From: Streptomyces bathyalis
Lineage (GTDB): Bacteria > Actinomycetota > Actinomycetes > Streptomycetales > Streptomycetaceae
Length of the DNA: 64,000 nucleotides
Assembly: GCF_015910445.1 (NCBI RefSeq)
Contig: NZ_CP048882.1
Coordinates: 4,712,001 to 4,776,000 of the forward strand
Direction: 5' to 3'
Shown: in pieces, positions 1-8,049 of the stretch
Numbering within the stretch: position 1 is the first letter of the stretch
Layout of the letters: each line of letters opens with the position of its first letter
The notes under the pieces: model-generated
The model's database searches: none
Told to the model about the DNA's origin: nothing
The model's input: the letters and a program-made list of their open reading frames with translations, nothing else
Translations under genes and position numbers: made by a program

Positions 1-239
1 GCCAGAGCGGCGTCAGTCATCTCCTGGTGCGCGAAGGACCGTGCGCCGGGGATGTGGCAGCGGTCGTGGTCCGTGCGGCGGCGGCTGTCGAGCAGTACGA
101 ATCCGGCGGCCCCGGCGGCCAGGTCGCAGTGGACGTCGTAGGGGTCCGTCTCGCAGGCCAGCCTGATGTCGCGGAAGTGGCGCAGGGCGTCCCGGGGTTC
201 GGCCGGGGGAGTGCCGAGCACTCGCGTGTTCTCGTGCAC
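1..239 (-). CDS. Rhodanese-like protein (3' end outside window)
   Basis: The visible 79 residues match the N-terminal part of a single-domain rhodanese: a helix, a DVHCDLAAG segment, the VLLDSR strand (usually VDVR) and HIPGA. The active-site cysteine loop lies beyond the left edge, so sulfurtransferase activity cannot be judged. The GTG start is chosen because a GGAG ribosome site sits 8 bases upstream, directly after the stop of the ATP-grasp gene at 248, so it reads as the next gene of that operon. Rhodaneses move sulfane sulfur to acceptors. Its place in the operon hints at a sulfur step in the pathway, or it could be an unrelated neighbour. Family assignment is fairly sure; the role is inference. 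Confidence 0.75.
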   Translation of the reverse strand, partial: MHENTRVLGTPPAEPRDALRHFRDIRLACETDPYDVHCDLAAGAAGFVLLDSRRRTDHDRCHIPGARSFAHQEMTDAAL

Positions 240-247
240 AGCGCTCC

Positions 248-1501
248 TCACTGCCGGTAGGTGACGGGCGTGTAGTGGGCGAACCGCTGGAAGTCCCGGT
301 AGATGGCCTCGTAGTCCTTGTTCCAGACGAGGAAGGTCCCGCCGTTGTCGGACAGCGACTCGCCCTGGCCGATGACCTGGCCGGGACGCAGCTTCCAGCT
401 CATCTCGTAGTCGCTCTCGATGTCCGGTTCGACGAGGCTCTCCACGACTCCGGCGCGCTTGGGCAGTACGCCGTCGTAGCAGTAGATCTGCTCGCCGTCG
501 TACGGCTCGGACTCCAGGCCCGACTCGATCTCCACGGACAGATTGACCAGCGCCACGCCGTAGTTGCGCTGCATCGCCTCCACGCCGGCCATGCCCTTGA
601 AGCGGGCGGCCACTTCGAGGAAGACCAGTTCGTCGTCGGCGGTCCGGAACAGCTCCAGATGGGAGGCGCCGTCGGGGCGGCCCAGGGCGTCAAGTGCCCG
701 CTCGCCGAAGGCGATCATGCGGGGAACGCGGGGGTCGGAGTCGATCAGGTTGACGTCGACGTTGGTGCGGCCCTCCTGTACCTGGGTCGAGTTCACCAGG
801 TACTCGGTGACGCCGGCGAACACCGAACTCCCGCCCTGGGAGACGATGTTGACGCTGTACATCGTCCCCTTGACGAACTCCTCGTACTCGTAGGGGCGGT
901 GGAAGCCACCGGCCGTCGCCGCGTCGTGGTCGGCGCGGGAGGAGATCATGAAGACGCCGTCGGCGGAGTTGCCGTCGACCGGCTTCAGCACGAAGGGCAG
1001 CCCGACCTCGTCGGCGATCTTCGCGTAGTAGGCGGCCGGGTCGGCTCCGGCGGCCTCCGTGTCGTAGCGGCCGAACGCCGGGACGCGGACGCCGGCGGCC
1101 CGCACCCTCTCCTTCATCAGGCACTTGTCGCGGAACGGCAGGATGTCCTCGTAGCGAGGGCCGGACAGGCCGAACTCTCCCCGGAGTTCGGCGGCGAGGA
1201 GCAGATTGCGCTCGTCGTAGCAGAGGATCGCCAGGTCCTCGCGGGAGGTCTCCTCCAGCAGGCCGTGGATCAGTGTGCGGGCACGGTCGCGGTCGATGAG
1301 CGAGGACTCGGCGACGGTCGGATCGGGCTGGCCGCACGGCAGCACATGGATCTCGTCGAGGTACGCGCGCTGGGCGTCGGTGACGTTGTCGACGTCGTAC
1401 TCGGAGTACATCCCGATGAAACGGGCGTTCTCCGGTGCCTTGAGCAGGTCGTGGCGGAACGCGCCGGAACCGCGCGTGGAGATCATGACAACGGTCTTCA
1501 C
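248..1501 (-). CDS. ATP-grasp ligase (417 aa)
   Basis: An ATP-grasp carboxylate-amine/thiol ligase. Visible landmarks are FRDKCLMK (Lys126/Lys130), the ATP-binding VLKPVDG (Lys173) followed by the small-residue loop, YEEFVKG (Glu207/Glu208), and Mg-binding glutamates in HLELF (Glu283) and FLEVAARF (Glu296). The family activates a carboxylate as acyl phosphate and joins it to an amine. The substrate is not predictable from sequence. Start is GTG at 1501 with only a weak ribosome site; the exporter gene ends 78 bases upstream. It is one of four ATP-grasp proteins in this operon, and all four are divergent from one another, which argues for different joining steps rather than recent duplication. 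Confidence 0.85.
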   Translation of the reverse strand: MKTVVMISTRGSGAFRHDLLKAPENARFIGMYSEYDVDNVTDAQRAYLDEIHVLPCGQPDPTVAESSLIDRDRARTLIHGLLEETSREDLAILCYDERNLLLAAELRGEFGLSGPRYEDILPFRDKCLMKERVRAAGVRVPAFGRYDTEAAGADPAAYYAKIADEVGLPFVLKPVDGNSADGVFMISSRADHDAATAGGFHRPYEYEEFVKGTMYSVNIVSQGGSSVFAGVTEYLVNSTQVQEGRTNVDVNLIDSDPRVPRMIAFGERALDALGRPDGASHLELFRTADDELVFLEVAARFKGMAGVEAMQRNYGVALVNLSVEIESGLESEPYDGEQIYCYDGVLPKRAGVVESLVEPDIESDYEMSWKLRPGQVIGQGESLSDNGGTFLVWNKDYEAIYRDFQRFAHYTPVTYRQ

Positions 1502-1579
1502 GGTGTCTCGCTTCGCTAGAACGGGTTGCGCTCGGGCAGGAGCCGGCGGCGGGCGGCGGGGCCCGCCGGGCCGGGAGGG

Positions 1580-2917
1580 TCAGGGGGCGGTGTTGGCGGC
1601 GGGCTCGGTCGGCGCCGCCTTGTCCGCCTGGTCCGGGTCTGCGTCGTCCACGGGGCCCGCGGCGGGGCGGGCGATCATCCGCTCCAGCCACATGAGCATC
1701 GGCACGGCGACCGCGCTGAGCGCGATCAGGAACATCAGCGGCAGCACCGCCTGGCGTGCCAGCAGGAAGGTGAAGATCGCCGGGGCCGTCACCTGCCCGA
1801 ACGTCCAGGACAGCTGGTAGAGCGCCAGATAGCGGCCGCGTACGTGCTCGGGGGCCAGGTCGACGCTGAGCTGGTCGCCCGGTGCGGCCGAGACCGTCTC
1901 GCCCACCGACAGCACGATCATCGCCAGGAACAGTCCCGGCACCACGGCCCACACCGGAGCGATGTCCATCAGCGCGAACAGGGCGAACGCCAGCACGTTG
2001 AAGCCGCACGCCGCGATCAGCACCCGCGTGGCACGGAACCGCTCGACGAACTTGCTGACCATGGTCTGGGTGAACGTGACCTGCACGGCCGCCAGGACCA
2101 GCAGGGCACCGGCGATCCACGCCTCCCGGTGCAACCCCTCGACGATGTAGATCGCCAGCAGGACGTTGATGACCAGCGCCGCGAAGACGAAGGTGACGTT
2201 GATGCCGATCAGCAGCAGATACCGGGCGTCGCGCAGCACGGTCATGTAACTCGCCCGCGTCTGCCCGGAGTCCGGGCCGTCCGCCTCGTCCGGGCCCGGC
2301 TCGGGACGCCAGGCCAGCAGCAGCGAGGCGGCGATCACGCACATGACCGCGTTGATCAGGATGATGCCGTTGAGGCCGGCGGCATCGTCCACCGCCAGCC
2401 ACACCGAACCCATCGCGCCGCCCAGTGCCAGACCTGCGTTGCGCAGCGCGTGGACGAAGCCGAACCAGCGGGTGCGCTGGTTGCCGCCGGGTGAGGCGAG
2501 GACGACGAGGGCGCTCGAGGACGTCCAGTAGCCGCTGTGCCCGATCTGGACGATCAGCACCACCACGACGACGTGCCAGAGCTCGTCGGCCGCCAGGAAG
2601 CCGAGGTAGCCCACGGCGGACACCAGGTTGCTCGACGCGGCGACCACCCGCGCCCCCAAGCGGTCCACCAGCGGACCGACCACCAGTGCCGTCGGCAGCG
2701 CCAGCAGCCGCGCCGTCGTCATGGCACCGCCGACGGCGACCAGCGAGAGCGGGGTCGTCTCGGTGAAGTAGATGAGGATGAAGGCGGTGACGAGTCCGGT
2801 GCCGATGCTGTCGATGGCGGTGGCGGAGACGAACCTGTTGTGCCCGGAGGTCCGCGGTACGCCTATCAGGTCGAGCAGCGAACCGAATCTGCCCGTCTTG
2901 GGCTGTGGGGAAGCCAT
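1580..2917 (-). CDS. MFS transporter, probable exporter
   Basis: A 445-residue major facilitator with about twelve hydrophobic segments and the loop 2-3 signature GPLVDRLGAR. The N-terminal ~25 residues are cytosolic and polar; the last ~35 residues are a soluble Asp/Ala-rich tail. ATG lies 3 bases after the stop of the upstream ATP-grasp gene, so the two are translationally linked. In a biosynthetic operon the usual role is efflux of the product, giving self-resistance, but import of a precursor is not excluded. The MFS call is firm; the direction of transport is inference from context. Confidence 0.85.
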   Translation of the reverse strand: MASPQPKTGRFGSLLDLIGVPRTSGHNRFVSATAIDSIGTGLVTAFILIYFTETTPLSLVAVGGAMTTARLLALPTALVVGPLVDRLGARVVAASSNLVSAVGYLGFLAADELWHVVVVVLIVQIGHSGYWTSSSALVVLASPGGNQRTRWFGFVHALRNAGLALGGAMGSVWLAVDDAAGLNGIILINAVMCVIAASLLLAWRPEPGPDEADGPDSGQTRASYMTVLRDARYLLLIGINVTFVFAALVINVLLAIYIVEGLHREAWIAGALLVLAAVQVTFTQTMVSKFVERFRATRVLIAACGFNVLAFALFALMDIAPVWAVVPGLFLAMIVLSVGETVSAAPGDQLSVDLAPEHVRGRYLALYQLSWTFGQVTAPAIFTFLLARQAVLPLMFLIALSAVAVPMLMWLERMIARPAAGPVDDADPDQADKAAPTEPAANTAP

Positions 2918-2920
2918 GGC

Positions 2921-4222
2921 TCAGGCCTTCGCGGTCGTCGGGGTCTCGGGGCGATCGGCGCCCTCGGGCGGGAGAGTGGGTGCGGGCGTGGGCGGGTGCG
3001 CCGGCGTGGGCGCGGTCGTGACGGTGATCGAGGTGAGCAGGCGGTCGCAGAGCTCGACGGCCGCCGCCGCGTCCGGGCCGGTGGTCAGCAGCTGGCCGAT
3101 GCGGTCGTAGTTGTCCTCCAGCGCCTTGACCTCGTCGCCGATCCCCACCTCCATGGCGACGTCCAGCACGTCCGGGTGCGCGGCCGTCTCCTCCACCCCT
3201 TCGATGGCGGTGACCGTGCCGGGGTCGGCGGAGAGGAAGCGCGTGGCGGCCCCGCAGCGCACGGGCGGACGTTCCGTCAGTTCCGGCAGCAGGCCGAACG
3301 GCCAGCCGACGGAGTACAGCTCCATGTCGAAGCCGTACACCTGCTCCACCAGGTCCATGACCCGGTCGCCCGGCACGCGGTCCTGCGACTCGATGATGCG
3401 GGGGCCGCGGGAGGACATCTTGATCTCGGTGCAGGCGTTGCCGTCCCGCAGGCCCATGGCGTCCAGGAACGCCGTGATGTGCCCGATCAGCGCGGCCTCG
3501 GCGTCCGGGGGCATCATGGCGGGCTCCGCGTGGCCGACCTCCACCACTCCGGCGGACAGCTTCTCGGTGATGCCGACGACGATGTGCCGGCCGCCGAAGC
3601 TGAAGGACTCGACCGCGTACTCGGGGCCGTCGATGTACTCCTCGACGACGAAGCGGTCCACGGGGTAGAACCGGGCCGGGCCCGTCACGACCGTGCTGCG
3701 CAGCTCCTCCGAGCGCTTCCACACCTCGTCGATCTCCCCGGCCTTCCCGATCACGGTGACACCGCGGCTGCCGGTGCCGTCCACCGGCTTGAGCACCAGC
3801 GGATAGCCGTGCTCGGCGCCGAACGCCCGTATGTCGTCGGGGTGTTCGACGGGTTCCGCCGCGACCGCCTCCAGGCCGGACGCCTCCAGCCGGCGCCGCA
3901 TCGCCAGCTTGTCGAAGAACCGGTGCGAGACGGCGTGCGAGGTGCCGGGGAGTCCGAGCAGGTCGTTGATCCGGCCGACGTTCTGCATGGCCTGGTCGAC
4001 CAGCGAGACCACCCGCGAGAAGCCCCACGCCTCGTGCGCGGCGAGGGCCAGGGGCCTGGCCACCTCCCAGTCGGTGTAGTCGGCCAGCAGGATGCCGTCG
4101 GCGAAGCCGGCCACCTCGGGCGCGTAGAACTCGGGGTGCTGCATCAGCACGACGCGCAGGCCGAGCTCCTTCGCCTTGCGTACGGTGTGCGGCCGTCCGC
4201 CGATGATCAGGATGGTGTCCAC
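2921..4222 (-). CDS. ATP-grasp ligase (433 aa)
   Basis: An ATP-grasp protein of the amino-acid ligase type (similar in layout to BacD/carnosine synthase-like enzymes). Motifs: an N-terminal MDTILIIGGR strand-loop, FFDKLAMR (Lys105), LVLKPVDGTGSRGV (Lys145), FVVEEYIDG (Glu194/Glu195), TEIK (Glu266) and IIESQDRVPGD (Glu278). The last motif resembles the Mg/substrate-binding segment of L-amino-acid ligases. The C-terminus ends in a Pro/Thr-rich tail of about 35 residues. GTG start at 4222; the Nudix gene ends 33 bases upstream. It likely forms an amide or peptide bond; substrates unknown. Confidence 0.85.
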   Translation of the reverse strand: MDTILIIGGRPHTVRKAKELGLRVVLMQHPEFYAPEVAGFADGILLADYTDWEVARPLALAAHEAWGFSRVVSLVDQAMQNVGRINDLLGLPGTSHAVSHRFFDKLAMRRRLEASGLEAVAAEPVEHPDDIRAFGAEHGYPLVLKPVDGTGSRGVTVIGKAGEIDEVWKRSEELRSTVVTGPARFYPVDRFVVEEYIDGPEYAVESFSFGGRHIVVGITEKLSAGVVEVGHAEPAMMPPDAEAALIGHITAFLDAMGLRDGNACTEIKMSSRGPRIIESQDRVPGDRVMDLVEQVYGFDMELYSVGWPFGLLPELTERPPVRCGAATRFLSADPGTVTAIEGVEETAAHPDVLDVAMEVGIGDEVKALEDNYDRIGQLLTTGPDAAAAVELCDRLLTSITVTTAPTPAHPPTPAPTLPPEGADRPETPTTAKA

Positions 4223-4255
4223 AGAGTGCGACCCTTCACGTGTCTTGAGATGGCG

Positions 4256-5299
4256 TCAGTTCTTGGGCAGCGGCTTCGGTTGCTGACCGGCGCCGGGGCC
4301 CGGACAGGGCCGGTCGCCCCGCAGCCAGGTGTGCAGCAGGAGCTGGTCGATGGAGTCCACGCGGCCCAGGCGTCCGTCGTCCGCCGCCTGCGCGGCCAGT
4401 TCGGCCCGGGTGAACCAGCGGGCCTCCAGCACCTCGTCGTCGTCGACGGTGATGTCGTCCGTGCCGCCGTCGAGCGCCGTGGCGCGGAAGCCGAGCATCA
4501 GACCGGCCGGGAACGGCCAGGACTGGGAGGCCACGTACGCCACTTCGCCGACCCGGACGCCGGTCTCCTCCCGCACCTCGCGGCGGACGGCGTCCTCGAG
4601 GCTGTCGCCGACCTCGACGAACCCGGCGAGCGTCGAGTAGGTGCCCAGCGTGGAGTTCCGGTGCCGGGCCAGCAGGATGCGTTCGCCGTCCGGGGACTCG
4701 ACGACCATGATCACCGCGGGTTCGATGCGCGGGAACAGGAGCTTTCCGCAGTCGGGGCCCGAACACACCCGCAGATGGCCTCCGTTGCGGCGTTCGGCGG
4801 GCGCACCGCAGCGACCGCAGAAGCGCTGGTGGCGGTTCCAGAACAGCAGCCCGCGTGCGTACGCCAGCAGCGCGGCCTCGTGCCGGTCGACGGTCCCGAC
4901 CAGGGCGCGGACGTCGAGCACGGCGTCTGCGCCGGTCAGTCGGCGTGCCTGCTCCTCATCGAGGTCCGAGAGGTCCACGGCGAACACCCCGTGGCCCTCG
5001 CCGTCGCCGTCGCTGTTTCCGTCGCCGGTTCGGGCCGCGTCGGCGGCGAGCCCCAGGAACGCGGGCTCACCTGCCCCGGCCGGCAACCGGGAGCAGGCGG
5101 CCGCGTCCAGGCTCACCGGGGCGGGGGAGGCGCCGCGCACCAGGCACCGGTCGCGCCAGAGCGGGATCACCCGCGTGTCCGGCGCTTCGAGCGTCTCCTT
5201 CAGCCACCGCGGGTCCGTGCGCCGGTTCCCGGCCTTCTCCAGCGGGCTGCCGGTGTAGTACAGGGGTGCCGCCTGCGCGGGAGGGTTTCCAGAGGTCAT
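4256..5299 (-). CDS. nudC: NudC-like NAD(H) pyrophosphatase (Nudix, zinc ribbon)
   Basis: Three NudC features are present: a four-cysteine zinc ribbon (Cys161, 164, 179, 184), a Nudix box whose catalytic half reads REVREETGV (residues 240-248), and SQSWPFP (residues 258-264), close to the diagnostic SQPWPFP. The first glutamate of the Nudix box is Asp232. NudC enzymes split NAD(H) into NMN(H) and AMP, and some remove NAD caps from RNA. The 347 residues include a longer Gly/Asp-rich insert near 90-105. A NudC inside a ligase operon is unusual. It could be housekeeping, or it could act on an NAD-derived intermediate. A 120-base gap separates it from the PurD-like gene. Confidence 0.85.
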   Translation of the reverse strand: MTSGNPPAQAAPLYYTGSPLEKAGNRRTDPRWLKETLEAPDTRVIPLWRDRCLVRGASPAPVSLDAAACSRLPAGAGEPAFLGLAADAARTGDGNSDGDGEGHGVFAVDLSDLDEEQARRLTGADAVLDVRALVGTVDRHEAALLAYARGLLFWNRHQRFCGRCGAPAERRNGGHLRVCSGPDCGKLLFPRIEPAVIMVVESPDGERILLARHRNSTLGTYSTLAGFVEVGDSLEDAVRREVREETGVRVGEVAYVASQSWPFPAGLMLGFRATALDGGTDDITVDDDEVLEARWFTRAELAAQAADDGRLGRVDSIDQLLLHTWLRGDRPCPGPGAGQQPKPLPKN

Positions 5300-5419
5300 G
5301 GTGCGGGACCGTCCAATCCGTCGATCGTCAACGCCCTGAGGCCTCCTTGATCTTGCCGGTGGACATCCGGCGAACCGGTGAGCAGGCAGGAAGCCGGACG
5401 AGGGCTCGCGTGCGTGAGG

Positions 5420-6763
5420 TCATGCGAGGGCCTTCTCCCTGGACGCGGTGAGCCCGATGTCGTCCCGGTAGCGCATGCCGGCGAAGGAGATCCGCTCAAG
5501 TCCTCGGTACGCGCGGGCCCGTGCCTCCGGGAGAGAGGAGCCCGAGCCGACCACGTGCAGCACGCGTCCGCCGCTGGTGACCGGCTGTCCGCCGGCGCCG
5601 AGCCGCAGGTTCGCGCAGTAGACGGCCGCCTCGCCGGGGTCGACGTCATCGAGGCCGTTCACCCTCTGCCCCGAGGCGAAGGCGCCGAATGGCCAGCCCG
5701 GCAGCGCCTCCGGGTCCGACGGGTCCAGGCTGCCCTGGGTCAGGGCGACGCTGCAGCGCACCAGGCCGTCCGAGACGATCTCCCGCCCGGCCAGCTGCCG
5801 CCGGAGCACCGCCCGGCACAGCTCGGTGAAGTCGCTGCTCACACCGGGCAGTACGACCTGCGCCTCGGAGTCGCCGAAGCGGGCGTTGAGTTCGATGACC
5901 TGAAGACCGTCGGTGGTGATCATCGCGCCGATGTACAGGAACCCGGAGAAGTGCAGGCCCTCCGCGGCCAGTCCGCGGACCAGCGGGTCCAGCAGGGTGC
6001 GGCGGATCTCGGCGTCGAGGTCGGGGCCGGCCGAGGGGTGCGGCGCGATCGAGCCCATCCCGTCGCAGTTCTTCCCGAGGTCGCCTTCGAGCGTGCGCTT
6101 GAAGTCCCGTGCGGTCGGCAGCAGCAGTGCGTTCTCGCCGTCGAGCAGGGCGAAGACGGAGACCTCCTCGCCGCTCAGCCGCTGCTCGACGACGACGTGG
6201 AAGCCGTCGCCCGACTCGTCGGCGAAGTGGTCGACCGCCCGCAGGGCCTCCTCGGCCGACGAGCACACCACCGACCCGTCGCCGTCCGGCGTGAGCCCGT
6301 CCGTCTTCACCACGCACGCGTACGGCAGGGTCTCGATGTACGCCCTGGCCCCGGCGGGATCGGTGAACGCCCGGTAGGGCGCCGTGGGGATGCCGTGGTC
6401 GGTGCAGAAGCGCTTGCCGCGCTCCTTGCTCGCTTCGAGCAGGGCGGCCTCCCGGGTGGGGCCGATGGTGCGGTGGCCGGCGGCGCGCAGGGCGTCCACC
6501 AGCCCGATGGAGAGGCCGTCGATGTGCGAGACGAAGACGAAGTCGACCGGATGTGCGTCGAGGAAGGTCAGCACCGTCTCCGGCTCGGTGACCCGGATCG
6601 AGTCCGCGACGACGATCCGGTCCTCCTGGACGACGTCGCATCCCGGCCCGTAGTAGACGGTGACGTCCGGGTCGGTGCGGGTGAAGAGGCGGCAGAGGGC
6701 GTGGCCGCGGCCGGTCCCGTCGACGACGAGGACCCGTGGCGGGCCGTCAGTGCGCTGGGTCAC
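5420..6763 (-). CDS. PurD-like ATP-grasp ligase (GAR synthetase paralogue)
   Basis: Aligns by eye along its full length with phosphoribosylamine-glycine ligase: GRGHAL (PurD GREHAL), RTIGPTREAALLEASK, VVKTDGL (ATP loop), VVVEQRLSGEEVSVFAL, and IELNARFGDSEAQVVLP (PurD IEFNVRFGDPETQ). The normally invariant NTGGMGAYSP segment is altered to NCDGMGSIAP, and the phosphate-loop glycines after VVKTDGL are changed. This points to a changed substrate. PurD joins glycine to phosphoribosylamine, so a paralogue may join an amino acid to another amine. It overlaps the next gene upstream by ATGA. A housekeeping purD should exist elsewhere in the genome. Confidence 0.8.
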   Translation of the reverse strand: MTQRTDGPPRVLVVDGTGRGHALCRLFTRTDPDVTVYYGPGCDVVQEDRIVVADSIRVTEPETVLTFLDAHPVDFVFVSHIDGLSIGLVDALRAAGHRTIGPTREAALLEASKERGKRFCTDHGIPTAPYRAFTDPAGARAYIETLPYACVVKTDGLTPDGDGSVVCSSAEEALRAVDHFADESGDGFHVVVEQRLSGEEVSVFALLDGENALLLPTARDFKRTLEGDLGKNCDGMGSIAPHPSAGPDLDAEIRRTLLDPLVRGLAAEGLHFSGFLYIGAMITTDGLQVIELNARFGDSEAQVVLPGVSSDFTELCRAVLRRQLAGREIVSDGLVRCSVALTQGSLDPSDPEALPGWPFGAFASGQRVNGLDDVDPGEAAVYCANLRLGAGGQPVTSGGRVLHVVGSGSSLPEARARAYRGLERISFAGMRYRDDIGLTASREKALA

Positions 6764-8049
6764 GGCTGCTCACCGCCCAGGTGACCGCCGAAGGCGACAC
6801 GGGTGGCCGGGATGTCGCCGAGAGCAGCGCCGTTGAAGACCGTCTCCCGCCGTGCTTCGAGCACCTTGCGGTGTGTCTCCGCCGGGGTGTCGCCGGAGAC
6901 GGTGAACATGGCCACGGCGTCCAACTGGTCGGAGCGCCCGGTGAGTTGCTGCCCGAGCTTCTTCATCAGCCGGCGGGTGGAGGCCTGCGCCGGGAACGTC
7001 AGATCCCGGAACTCCCTGACCCCGGGCGGCGGCATCACCAGCACATCGGCGGCGCAGCGTGCGGGTTCGCCCAGCTTCGCCATGTCCGGTTCGAGACCAC
7101 AGGCGATGTCCGTCAGATACGCCTCGAAGGGCAGCCCGAACGCCTCGTTCACGAGCACCGTCGCGGCCAGCCCGGCGAAACGCAGGTTGAAGTCGATCAG
7201 CTCCACCGGCCCCTCCTCCGGGACCATCACCTCCAGGTGCGTCGGCCCGTGGAAGATGCCCAGGCTCCGGTGGAGGCGCTCGCAGGTCTCGATGATCTCC
7301 ACCCGCCGCGGATGGTCGTACGGGAAGAACAGTCCCTGCTCCACCACCGGGTTCTCCGCGAGCACGTAACGGCCTGTCAGGCCGACGTGGTGGATGGTGC
7401 CCTCGTGGACGAGCGACTCCACGGACAGCAGCTCGCCCTCGGCCTTCTCCTCCAGGACGAATCCGCTGCCGCGCAGGATGTACTCCTTCATCAGCGGGTT
7501 GATGACGTCCGCGGCCTCCGCCTTCCGGGCCGCCGCCCGCAGCTCGTCGAGCGTGGAGACGATGTAGCACAGCGCGCTCCCGGTGCCGTGCGTCGGCTTG
7601 AGCACCGCGGGGCCGGCGAACTGCCACTCCTCCCACCGGAGCGCCTCCGCCAGCGTCACCGACCGCAGCCGGGAGAGGCCCTCGGCGTACAGCTTTCTGC
7701 GGACCTCGCCCTTGTCGAGGGTCAGCCGGGTCTCGCGCATGCCGTTGCGGGGCAGCCCCACCTGCTCCCGCAGCTCCGTCTCGTACGTGAGGGTGTGCTC
7801 GAACCCGGCGTACGTGCCCGCGATCTCGTACGAGCCGCGGACCTTGTCGAGCAGCGCGCGCACCGCGTCCCCGTCGGACCAGGACTCCACGTGGAGCAGT
7901 TCGTCGACCACCCCCTCGGGGACGGCGAAGTCGCCCGAGTCGCGCAGCGGATCGTGGTTCAGCGCCACGACGTGGAAGCCGCGGGCCTTCGCCTCCTGCG
8001 CCACCAGGACCATCTGATTCATCAGCTCGAAGAGAACAAAAGCCTTCAA
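6760..8049 (-). CDS. ATP-grasp ligase (429 aa)
   Basis: ATP-grasp fold with the VLKPTHGTGSALCYIVS ATP-binding loop (Lys151), VLEEKAEGE (Glu200/Glu201), HLEVMV (Glu273) and the Mg site IDFNLRFAG (Asn288). The second lysine is in LDKGEVRRK (Lys113). The N-terminus FVLFELMNQMVLVAQEAKARG is a Rossmann-like pre-domain. The FNLRFAG ending is closer to carboxylase/PurK-like ATP-grasps than to the other ligases here. The ATG overlaps the stop of the ornithine-cyclodeaminase-like gene (ATGA) and its own stop overlaps the PurD-like start, so all three are translationally coupled. Substrate unknown. Confidence 0.85.
   Translation of the reverse strand: MKAFVLFELMNQMVLVAQEAKARGFHVVALNHDPLRDSGDFAVPEGVVDELLHVESWSDGDAVRALLDKVRGSYEIAGTYAGFEHTLTYETELREQVGLPRNGMRETRLTLDKGEVRRKLYAEGLSRLRSVTLAEALRWEEWQFAGPAVLKPTHGTGSALCYIVSTLDELRAAARKAEAADVINPLMKEYILRGSGFVLEEKAEGELLSVESLVHEGTIHHVGLTGRYVLAENPVVEQGLFFPYDHPRRVEIIETCERLHRSLGIFHGPTHLEVMVPEEGPVELIDFNLRFAGLAATVLVNEAFGLPFEAYLTDIACGLEPDMAKLGEPARCAADVLVMPPPGVREFRDLTFPAQASTRRLMKKLGQQLTGRSDQLDAVAMFTVSGDTPAETHRKVLEARRETVFNGAALGDIPATRVAFGGHLGGEQP

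Noticed and set aside
690..4028. A 1112-codon minus-strand frame crossing three genes
   Set aside because: Arg/Pro/Gly-rich out-of-frame translation of the ATP-grasp and MFS genes; no recognisable domain.
275..5350. Very long open frames on the plus strand opposite the ligase operon (for example 2537-5350)
   Set aside because: They are antisense shadows caused by the high GC of third codon positions; they show no domains and the minus-strand genes have clear motifs.
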